A stretch of DNA of 7,974 bases from Lachnospiraceae bacterium UBA3801. GTDB taxonomy: Bacteria > Bacillota > Clostridia > Lachnospirales > Lachnospiraceae. A program made the translations under genes and the position numbers. The stretch is taken from the NCBI GenBank assembly GCA_002368685.1, contig DFEN01000168.1:1-7974 (forward strand), read 5' to 3'. Shown here piece by piece: positions 1-5,717 of this stretch (within the stretch, counting starts at the first letter, position 1; each line of letters begins with the position of its first letter). The notes beneath the pieces were generated by a model that searched no databases, had not been told where the DNA came from, and saw only the letters and a list, made by a program, of their open reading frames with translations.

Positions 1-2
1 TC

Positions 3-1496
3 GAAACCTTCCTTGGATTTAAGGGAGATAAGGAGCCAGATATAGATCTTAACTTCTCTGGTGAGTATCAGGCTAAGGCTCATGCTTTCCTAGGAGAACT
101 CTTTGGTAAGGATCACTCCTTCAAAGCTGGAACAGTTGGTAAAGTCGCAGAAAAAACTGCGATGGCCTATGCTAGAGATTATTGTAAATATAGAGGTCTT
201 GATAAGAGATGGCAGGAGATGGAGAGACTGTCTAAGGGTTGTATAGATGTTAAGAGAACAACAGGTCAGCATCCAGGTGGAATCATAGTTACTCCAGATG
301 ATGAAGAGATATATAGCTTCACTCCGGTGCAGAGACCAGCTAATGATCAGACAGTTGATATAATAACAACACATTTCGAGTATCACTCCATTGATCATAA
401 CCTTCTGAAGTTTGATATTCTTGGTCACGATGATCCAACTATGATTAGACGTCTGGAGGATCTGACAGGAGTAAAGGTTAAGGATATACCACTTGATGAC
501 CCAAATGTTATGCAGCTCTTCAAGAGTACAGAACCGCTTGGTATAACACCGGAGGATATGGGTGGTATACCACTTGGATGCCTGGGTGTGCCAGAGTTTG
601 GAACAGAGTTCGCTATGCAGATGCTTATAGATGCAGATCCTAAGAGCTTTTCTGACCTTGTCCGTATTGCAGGTCTGTCTCACGGAACTGATGTATGGCT
701 CGGCAATGCCCAGAAACTTATTCAAGAAGGTACATGCGAACTTTCAAGTGCTATTTGTTGTCGTGATGATATCATGGTTTATCTCCTGAATCAGGGACTT
801 GACTCTGGTGATGCATTTACCATTATGGAACGAGTTCGTAAGGGGCTCGTGGCTAAGGGAAAGTGTAATGAATGGCCTGACTTTAAGAAGACCATGGAAG
901 AACATGGTGTACCGGACTGGTATATATGGAGCTGTGAACAGATTAAGTATATGTTCCCTAAGGCTCACGCAGTTGCGTACGTAATGATGTCATGGCGTGT
1001 TGCTTACTTTAAGCTGTACTATCCATTGGCATACTACGCAGCTTACTTCAGTATCAGAGCGGATGACTTCTCATATGAGGTTATGTGTCAGGGGGAAGAT
1101 CATCTGGATACAGTGCTAGAAGAGTATAAGGCAATGGATAAGAATGCTATGTCAGCTACAGAAAAGGGACTTCTTAAGGATATGAAGATAGTTAAGGAGA
1201 TGTATGCTCGAGGTTTTGAGTTCTTGCCACTGGATATATATAGAGCTAAAGCTGACCGTTTCCAGATAATTGATGGCAAGATTATGCCAAGCTTTCTCTC
1301 TATCGATAAAATGGGAGAGTCTGCAGCTTTCCAGATGGAAAAGGCTGCACAGGGTGGAAGATTCCTATCTCAGCAGGAGCTAAAGGATAGAGCTAAGGTG
1401 CCTGGTACGGTTATAGAGAAAATGGAAGAGCTTGGAATACTGGGTGATATGCCAAAGACCAGCCAGCTGACATTTGATTTTTTGAGTGAGGAATAA
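3..1496 (+). CDS. polC: DNA polymerase III alpha subunit, Gram-positive type (PolC), C-terminal part
   Basis: This is the main replicative DNA polymerase of low-GC Gram-positive bacteria. The frame is open from base 3, so the gene starts outside the window; the 497 visible residues are about the last third of a protein usually near 1,400-1,450 aa. An internal ATG at 162 is not the start, because PolC sequence continues upstream of it. The visible part opens with the PolC palm motif KEPDIDLNFSGEYQ (visible residues 10-23), which carries the catalytic Asp pair (D13, D15). It continues through KRTTGQHPGGIIV and FDILGHDDPT, which should hold the third catalytic Asp. Further on come GLSHGTDVWLGNAQ and FPKAHAVAYVMMSWRVAYFK, both close to the family. 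The C-terminus carries QLTFDF, a likely sliding-clamp binding motif, followed by four more residues. The exonuclease and OB domains lie upstream and are not visible. A 138-base gap separates it from ireB, so it is probably its own transcription unit. Confidence 0.97.
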   Translation, partial: ETFLGFKGDKEPDIDLNFSGEYQAKAHAFLGELFGKDHSFKAGTVGKVAEKTAMAYARDYCKYRGLDKRWQEMERLSKGCIDVKRTTGQHPGGIIVTPDDEEIYSFTPVQRPANDQTVDIITTHFEYHSIDHNLLKFDILGHDDPTMIRRLEDLTGVKVKDIPLDDPNVMQLFKSTEPLGITPEDMGGIPLGCLGVPEFGTEFAMQMLIDADPKSFSDLVRIAGLSHGTDVWLGNAQKLIQEGTCELSSAICCRDDIMVYLLNQGLDSGDAFTIMERVRKGLVAKGKCNEWPDFKKTMEEHGVPDWYIWSCEQIKYMFPKAHAVAYVMMSWRVAYFKLYYPLAYYAAYFSIRADDFSYEVMCQGEDHLDTVLEEYKAMDKNAMSATEKGLLKDMKIVKEMYARGFEFLPLDIYRAKADRFQIIDGKIMPSFLSIDKMGESAAFQMEKAAQGGRFLSQQELKDRAKVPGTVIEKMEELGILGDMPKTSQLTFDFLSEE

Positions 1497-1501
1497 GCTA
1501 T

Positions 1502-1526
1502 ATATCAAATCACAAACTTGATATTT
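1502..1526 (+). terminator. possible weak terminator hairpin after polC
   Basis: Six bases after the polC stop, ATATCAA (1502-1508) and TTGATAT (1518-1524) form a 7-bp stem with a 9-base loop, followed by only a short T-rich stretch. The stem is AT-rich and the T tract is poor, so termination would be weak. A second small hairpin, TAGTTA-TAG-TAACTA, follows at 1537-1551. Together they may mark the end of the polC transcript, but neither is a convincing intrinsic terminator. Confidence 0.3.
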
Positions 1527-1593
1527 ATTGATAAATTAGTTATAGTAACTATGTATGTGTAGAAGATAATGTAAGTAATGTCGTTGTATGGAG

Positions 1594-1599
1594 TATAAT
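1594..1599 (+). promoter_or_regulatory. candidate -10 box for the ireB operon
   Basis: A perfect TATAAT lies 35 bases before the ireB start, which suits a sigma-A type promoter with transcription starting near 1606. I could not find a good -35 hexamer 16-19 bases upstream (the bases around 1570-1577 read TGTAAGTA), and there is no extended -10 TG. The call rests on the -10 box and on its place in the gap between polC and the co-directional gene cluster. Confidence 0.4.
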
Positions 1600-1634
1600 G
1601 ACGCATAATCATAGATATACAAGGAAGGAAGAGT

Positions 1635-1901
1635 ATGGGTAATTACGACGGACAGCATACACAGGACGTAAACATCGAGAGAGAATATACTATTGAGGTT
1701 TCTGATATAGTAGCGGATGTTTATGAGGCACTTTCAGAGAAGGGGTATAATCCTGTGAATCAGATAGTTGGATATATCATGAGTGGCGATCCAACTTACA
1801 TCACGAGCTATAAGGGGGCTCGCAGTCTTATTATGAAGGCAGAGAGAGATGAGATACTTGAACTCCTTATGGAAAACTATATAGAAACGAGACTCAAATA
1901 A
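1635..1901 (+). CDS. ireB: IreB family regulatory phosphoprotein (UPF0297/DUF965)
   Basis: A small cytosolic protein of 88 aa, the usual length for the family (about 80-90 aa). The signature block EALSEKGYNPVNQIVGYIMS (residues 32-51), followed by GDPTYITSYKGARSLI and ERDEILE, is diagnostic of IreB/YrzL. In Enterococcus faecalis IreB is phosphorylated on N-terminal threonines by the PASTA kinase IreK and tunes cephalosporin resistance. Here the N-terminal segment has Thr9 and Thr20 as possible targets, but no kinase or phosphatase gene is in view. An AAGGAAGG ribosome binding site ends six bases before the ATG. The stop codon shares one base with the ruvX start (TAATG), as expected for translational coupling, and the ireB-ruvX pairing is widely conserved in Firmicutes. 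Confidence 0.95.
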   Translation: MGNYDGQHTQDVNIEREYTIEVSDIVADVYEALSEKGYNPVNQIVGYIMSGDPTYITSYKGARSLIMKAERDEILELLMENYIETRLK

Positions 1902-2326
1902 TGAGAGTAATGGGACTAGACTATGGCGATAAGACTGTCGGTGTAGCCATTTCTGATGAGCTACTCATTACAGCACAGCCTATAGAAACAATCGAAAGAG
2001 AAAGAGCTAGTAAGCTTCGCAAAACTTATCAGAGAATAGAAACTCTTATCGCTGAGTATAGTGTCGAGAAAATAGTTATCGGTAGACCTCTCAACATGAA
2101 CGGAACTGAGGGTGAGCGTGTAGAAACTACAAGAGCCTTCAAAGATGAGTTGGCTAGAAGGACAGGACTTGAAATAGTAGAGGTAGATGAGAGACTTACC
2201 ACGGCAGAGGCAAACCGTATACTAGAAGAAACAGGTGTTGCTCATTCTGCCAGAAAAGAACACATCGATAAGATGGCAGCAGCTATTATATTACAGAGTT
2301 ATTTAGATGGATTATCAAATCAGTAG
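1901..2326 (+). CDS. ruvX: putative Holliday junction resolvase RuvX/YqgF
   Basis: 141 aa, normal for RuvX/YqgF, an RNase H-fold nuclease implicated in Holliday junction resolution and, in some bacteria, rRNA 5'-end processing. Visible motifs are the N-terminal MGLDYGDKTVGVAISD with catalytic D7, GRPLNMNGTEG (residues 61-71), VDERLTT (residues 95-101) and HIDKMAAAIILQSYL with D123; together these give the expected acidic active site. The start at 1901 is preferred over the ATG at 1910 because MRxMGLDYG is the usual family beginning and because it forms the TAATG overlap with ireB. No strong Shine-Dalgarno is present, which fits coupling to ireB translation. Unlike B. subtilis, the next gene is not the DUF1292 protein YrzB but RNase J, after a 68-base gap. 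Confidence 0.95.
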   Translation: MRVMGLDYGDKTVGVAISDELLITAQPIETIERERASKLRKTYQRIETLIAEYSVEKIVIGRPLNMNGTEGERVETTRAFKDELARRTGLEIVEVDERLTTAEANRILEETGVAHSARKEHIDKMAAAIILQSYLDGLSNQ

Positions 2327-2330
2327 TTTG

Positions 2331-2360
2331 TTGTCATTCTGAACGAAGTGAAGAATCTTT
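2331..2360 (+). repeat. REP-like short interspersed repeat
   Basis: This 30-base block between ruvX and the RNase J gene contains TCATTCTGAACGAAGTGAAG followed by AATCTTT. From memory it closely resembles a short intergenic element (TCATTCTGAGCGAAGCGAAG and continuing) found in many copies in diverse bacterial genomes. ATTCT (2336-2340) and AGAAT (2352-2356) form a 5-bp inverted repeat, so the transcript could fold a small hairpin. Only one copy is in the window, so the repeat status rests on recognition and not on counted copies. Confidence 0.55.
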
Positions 2361-2382
2361 AAAATACGAACAGTTTATATTC

Positions 2383-2397
2383 GGAGGACGTACATTG
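2383..2397 (+). promoter_or_regulatory. Shine-Dalgarno and TTG start of the RNase J gene
   Basis: GGAGG at 2383-2387 stands seven bases before TTG at 2395. No ATG or GTG with comparable spacing precedes the conserved KIIPLGGLEQIG block, so this site fixes the start at TTG. The AT-rich bases immediately upstream (TATATT) are too close to the ribosome site to act as a usual promoter. Confidence 0.8.
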
Positions 2398-4056
2398 GAT
2401 ACGAATAATGCAAGAGTGAAAATCATACCACTAGGTGGTTTAGAACAGATAGGTATGAATATCACTGCTATTGAATATGAGGATGATATAATCGTTATAG
2501 ATGGCGGTCTGTCATTCCCAGATGATGATATGCTAGGAATAGATCTTGTTATTCCTGATATCACATATCTAAAAGAAAATAAAGATAAGATAAGAGGTAT
2601 GGTTGTAACACATGGTCATGAGGATCATATAGGTGCCATACCTTATATTGAGAAGGAACTTAGTATTCCTATATATACCACTAAGCTTACTATGGGGCTT
2701 ATTGAGTATAAGCTGACTGAACATGGTCTGATAGATAATGTCAGACGTAAGGTGGTAACCTATGGACAGATAATTAATCTTGGATGCTTTAGAATCGAGT
2801 TCATTAGAACTAATCATTCTATAGCTGATGCTTGTGCACTTGCCATATATACTCCAGCTGGAATTATTGTTCACACTGGAGACTTTAAGGTGGACTTTAC
2901 TCCTGTATTTGGTGGAGTTATAGACCTCCAGCGATTTGGTGAACTTGGTAAGAAGGGTGTACTTGCGCTTATGGCGGATTCTACAAATGTAGAGAGAACA
3001 GGATATACTCCTTCTGAAAAGACAGTTGGAAAAACCTTTGATCATATATTTGATGATAATAGAAATCATAGACTTATCATTGCAACCTTTGCATCAAATG
3101 TGGATAGAGTACAGCAGATTATTAATTCTGCGTATAAGTATGGGCGTAAATGTATAGTTGAAGGCCGAAGCATGGTGAATATAATCAACATTGCTTCTGA
3201 ACTTGGTTATATCAAGATTCCTGATAATACACTAATTAGTATAGATGAAGCTAAGGAATATCCTGATGAGAAGCTTGTTTATATTACAACTGGTAGCCAG
3301 GGTGAAAATATGGCGGCGCTTTCTCGTATAGCGGCATCTATTCATAATAAAATATCTATAGTACCAGGCGACGTGGTTATATTCTCGTCTAGTCCAATAC
3401 CTGGAAACGAGAAGTCCGTTTATAGAGTAATGAATGAACTCGAGCAGAAGGGTGCCAGAGTAATATATCATGATACACATGTTTCAGGACATGCATGCCA
3501 GGAAGAGCTTAAACTTATATATGCACTGACAAAACCTAAGTATGCTATTCCAGTACATGGAGAGTACAGACATCTGAAGAGGCATTCAGAATTGGCTCAG
3601 GAAATGGGTATCCCTAAAGAGAATGTGAAGATACTTATGTGTGGAGAGGTTCTGGAAGTTGGAGAGGATAAGTTTGATATTGTAGGTAAGGTGCCTGCAA
3701 GAGGCGTCTTCGTAGATGGACTTGGAGTAGGCGACGTTGGAAATATCGTTATAAGAGATAGACAACATCTATCAGAGAATGGTCTGATGGTTATTGTGAT
3801 TACACTTGAGAGTGGAACTAATCAGGTTCTATCAGGTCCGGATATAGTATCCAGAGGTTTCGTATATGTTAGAGAAGCGGAGCTTCTGATAGAACAGTGT
3901 AGGGATGTTGTGTCGGAAACACTGTTTGAATGTCTGAATAGTGATAACGTTGATTGGAACAAAATCAAGAATAGTATCAGAGAAGATCTCGGAGAGTTCC
4001 TTTGGGAGAGAACAAAGCGTAACCCTATGATACTGCCAATTATATCTGAGGTATAA
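2395..4056 (+). CDS. rnj: ribonuclease J (metallo-beta-lactamase / beta-CASP exo- and endoribonuclease)
   Basis: 553 aa, the typical RNase J length of about 555. These cytosolic enzymes process and degrade mRNA and rRNA with two zinc ions, combining 5'-3' exonuclease and endonuclease activity. The metallo-beta-lactamase motifs are HGHEDH at residues 73-78, H141 in RTNHSIAD, D163 in HTGDFK and H389 in VHGEYRH. The beta-CASP insert has ADSTN (194-198), ATFASN (230-235), SSSPIPGNE (331-339) and HVSGHA (362-367). The C-terminal RNase J domain ends in ERTKRNPMILPII. The N-terminal KIIPLGGLEQIGMN supports the TTG start. In B. subtilis the rnjA and rnjB genes lie elsewhere; here the gene sits inside the ireB-ruvX-mltG-trmR type cluster and is followed after 28 bases by a YlbF family gene, suggesting a shared RNA-decay role. 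Whether it matches RnjA or RnjB cannot be told from this window. Confidence 0.96.
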   Translation: MDTNNARVKIIPLGGLEQIGMNITAIEYEDDIIVIDGGLSFPDDDMLGIDLVIPDITYLKENKDKIRGMVVTHGHEDHIGAIPYIEKELSIPIYTTKLTMGLIEYKLTEHGLIDNVRRKVVTYGQIINLGCFRIEFIRTNHSIADACALAIYTPAGIIVHTGDFKVDFTPVFGGVIDLQRFGELGKKGVLALMADSTNVERTGYTPSEKTVGKTFDHIFDDNRNHRLIIATFASNVDRVQQIINSAYKYGRKCIVEGRSMVNIINIASELGYIKIPDNTLISIDEAKEYPDEKLVYITTGSQGENMAALSRIAASIHNKISIVPGDVVIFSSSPIPGNEKSVYRVMNELEQKGARVIYHDTHVSGHACQEELKLIYALTKPKYAIPVHGEYRHLKRHSELAQEMGIPKENVKILMCGEVLEVGEDKFDIVGKVPARGVFVDGLGVGDVGNIVIRDRQHLSENGLMVIVITLESGTNQVLSGPDIVSRGFVYVREAELLIEQCRDVVSETLFECLNSDNVDWNKIKNSIREDLGEFLWERTKRNPMILPIISEV

Positions 4057-4084
4057 TTATCAAGAGATTATAAATGAGGCGCTT

Positions 4085-4411
4085 ATGGATAATATAATGG
4101 AAGAGTGCAGAAAACTTAATCTAATGATTACCAATTCCGAAGAGTATAGAAATTATATCTTTGCTCGAAATTCTATAAAGGCTAATGAGGACTTATATAA
4201 TAGCCTGATGGAGTTCAAACGTAGATATGAAGATATAATGAAGTATACAGACGGTAATCCATATGATGAGATATATAGGATATACTATGAGAATGATGAT
4301 CTCATACATAATTCTACAGTAAATGAATATTTGAGAGCCGAAAGCGCTCTATCAAAACTCATTAGAAGTATAATAGCAAAGGTAACTGATGGAATCAGGT
4401 TTGAGGAATAA
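4085..4411 (+). CDS. YlbF/YmcA family protein
   Basis: 108 aa, alpha-helical and rich in charged residues, matching the small YlbF/YmcA (Com_YlbF, DUF964) family. Typical features are the N-terminal helix with ITNSEEYRNYIFARNSIKAN (residues 15-34), LMEFKRRYEDI (residues 41-51) and a second helical half with EYLRAESALSKLIRSII. In B. subtilis YlbF and YmcA form a complex with YaaT that modulates RNase Y, sporulation and competence. This protein is shorter than the B. subtilis members (about 145 aa) and its only cysteine is C8. It therefore lacks the C-terminal cysteines linked to iron-sulfur binding there and is probably a cluster-free adaptor. GAGG at 4076-4079 serves as the ribosome site. The position right after RNase J suggests a link to RNA decay; this is inference. 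Its stop overlaps the next start by one base. Confidence 0.85.
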   Translation: MDNIMEECRKLNLMITNSEEYRNYIFARNSIKANEDLYNSLMEFKRRYEDIMKYTDGNPYDEIYRIYYENDDLIHNSTVNEYLRAESALSKLIRSIIAKVTDGIRFEE

Positions 4412-4986
4412 TGAAGAAAAGAGTATTAGATAGTCGTAAGAAGAAAGCAATAAAAACTGAAAAGAGATTACAGGTAGCTCTTTATTATTCATTTCAGTTG
4501 CTGGTTGATGTGCTGATTGTGCTTCTGTTTGTAAAGGCATTTACTATATCCTTTAATTTTTCGCATGATGTATTCCATGATTCGGCGAAGGATCTGAAGA
4601 GTAGAGAATATATGACAGTTACGATTGAGCCTGACTCATCTACCAGTACTGTGTCTTCTGTATTATACGAGAGTGGTGTTATAAAGAATAAGTATGTAAT
4701 GATGGCTAAGATAAAGCTGGGTGAGGTTGGTCCTGATATCAAGCCTGGTAATTATAAGTTGTCCCCATCGATGAGATATAGTGAAATAATTACTATTATT
4801 ACAGGTGGAGCCTTCAGTAATGATGATATAAAGGATGATATACCTACAGTATCCACTCCAACAGATGCTAGTGGAGTTCATGATAACTCTGCTGCTGGAG
4901 CTGGTGATGGAGCTTCCGAAGGAGACGACTATGTTCCTGAAGACGGTGGAGACACTGGAGATACAGGAGCAGAAGGTGAGGAGTAG
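4411..4986 (+). CDS. membrane-anchored MltG/YceG-like protein lacking the catalytic domain, with acidic C-terminal tail
   Basis: 191 aa. A basic N-terminus (residues 1-19, mostly K and R) precedes one membrane segment (about 24-46), so the rest should face outside. Residues about 67-132 resemble the LysM-like N-terminal subdomain of MltG/YceG: VTIEPDSSTSTVSSVLYESG, then VIKN, KPGNYKLSPSMRYSEIITII and TGG. Full MltG is about 340-380 aa and ends in an endolytic murein transglycosylase domain with a catalytic Glu; none of that is present. Instead a low-complexity tail (138-191) has 17 acidic residues with many Gly, Ser and Thr. It starts at the TAATG overlap with the YlbF gene, and trmR starts three bases after its stop, so there is no room for a decayed remnant. 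In B. subtilis mltG (yrrL) holds the same position. It may be a non-enzymatic wall-binding or regulatory relative; the family link is good, the function unknown. Confidence 0.75.
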   Translation: MKKRVLDSRKKKAIKTEKRLQVALYYSFQLLVDVLIVLLFVKAFTISFNFSHDVFHDSAKDLKSREYMTVTIEPDSSTSTVSSVLYESGVIKNKYVMMAKIKLGEVGPDIKPGNYKLSPSMRYSEIITIITGGAFSNDDIKDDIPTVSTPTDASGVHDNSAAGAGDGASEGDDYVPEDGGDTGDTGAEGEE

Positions 4987-4989
4987 TAA

Positions 4990-5676
4990 ATGGATTATAG
5001 TAGAATCAGAGATTTTGTAATGTCATATAGTCATGATGATACAGGACTTCTGAAGGATATCCATGACAAAGCTCTTGAGAAAGATGTGCCTATCATAAGA
5101 AGAGAGGCAGCTGACTATCTGAAGGTTATGCTTCAAATAGTAAGACCAAAGAATGTCCTGGAGATAGGAACAGCTGTTGCTTATTCTACACTACTTATTG
5201 CGGATACCTTGGCTGATGTTTTTGGCGAGAATGAAACCCCGATGTATGATGCAGAGTCTACTTGGTCTATAGATACCTGCGAGTTGGATACGGATAGAAT
5301 AACAGAAGCTAGGACTAATTTAGCTAAAAGTGGTTATAAGAATATCCAGATATTTGAAGGCGATGCAGCAGAGACATTAAGAGGTATTCAGGGCAAGGTA
5401 TATGACTTTATCTTTATAGATGCTGCTAAAGCTCAGTATAAGATATATATGGAAGAGGCTATCAGACTTTCTCATCCAGGTACTGTAATAATAACAGACA
5501 ACATTCTGGCGGATGGTGATGTTCTTGAATCTCATTTTCTTGTGGAGAAGAGAGACCGGACCATCCATGACAGAATGAGAGAATATTTATATATGATTAA
5601 GAATGATGATAGACTAGAAACTGCAATATTATCAGTAGCAGATGGTATTGCAGTTTCTGTTGTTAAGAAGAATTAG
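4990..5676 (+). CDS. trmR: class I SAM-dependent O-methyltransferase, probable tRNA 5-hydroxyuridine methyltransferase TrmR
   Basis: 228 aa, family 3 O-methyltransferase (PF01596 type). VLEIGTAVAYST (residues 56-67) is the SAM-binding motif I; ELD (98-100) ends strand 2; GDAAETL (124-130) follows. YDFIFIDAAKAQY (138-150) with D144, plus D170-N171, give the metal-binding acidic set, and RDRTIHDRMREY (188-199) is the late conserved block. In B. subtilis TrmR (YrrM) methylates 5-hydroxyuridine 34 of tRNA to 5-methoxyuridine. The U32 gene directly downstream and the shared order with the B. subtilis yrr cluster support the same role here. Compared with TrmR as I recall it (about 217 aa), there is extra sequence between motif I and strand 2 (about residues 76-92). 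The ribosome site GAGGAG (4978-4983) lies within the last codons of the preceding gene. A small-molecule O-methyltransferase is the less likely alternative. Confidence 0.85.
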   Translation: MDYSRIRDFVMSYSHDDTGLLKDIHDKALEKDVPIIRREAADYLKVMLQIVRPKNVLEIGTAVAYSTLLIADTLADVFGENETPMYDAESTWSIDTCELDTDRITEARTNLAKSGYKNIQIFEGDAAETLRGIQGKVYDFIFIDAAKAQYKIYMEEAIRLSHPGTVIITDNILADGDVLESHFLVEKRDRTIHDRMREYLYMIKNDDRLETAILSVADGIAVSVVKKN

Positions 5677-5682
5677 TATGTA

Positions 5683-5699
5683 GTGGTGCGAAGCATCAT
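5683..5699 (+). other. small hairpin between trmR and the U32 gene
   Basis: GTGGTGC (5683-5689), a GAA triloop and GCATCAT (5693-5699) form a 7-bp stem with two G-U pairs, just after the trmR stop and six bases before the GGAG ribosome site (5705-5708) of the next gene. It has no T tract and so is not a terminator. It could modulate expression of the downstream gene or be a small intergenic repeat; neither can be decided here. Confidence 0.35.
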
Positions 5700-5717
5700 G
5701 AGACGGAGAAACAGATA

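Noticed and set aside
90..725. Long - strand open frame (211 aa) antisense to polC, and similar - strand frames at 2569-3069 and 6279-6890
   Set aside because: Each lies wholly inside a well-supported + strand gene. The predicted proteins are rich in Ile, Ser, Tyr and Cys without recognisable motifs, as expected of shadows in AT-rich coding DNA.
4052..4072. TATAAT / ATTATA inverted repeat between RNase J and the YlbF gene, as a promoter or terminator
   Set aside because: It is six AT-only pairs, overlaps the RNase J stop codon, lacks a -35 box and T tract, and is likely by chance in this composition.
4411..4986. MltG-like gene as a pseudogene
   Set aside because: The frame is intact, start and stop are tightly packed between neighbours, and no leftover catalytic-domain sequence lies downstream.
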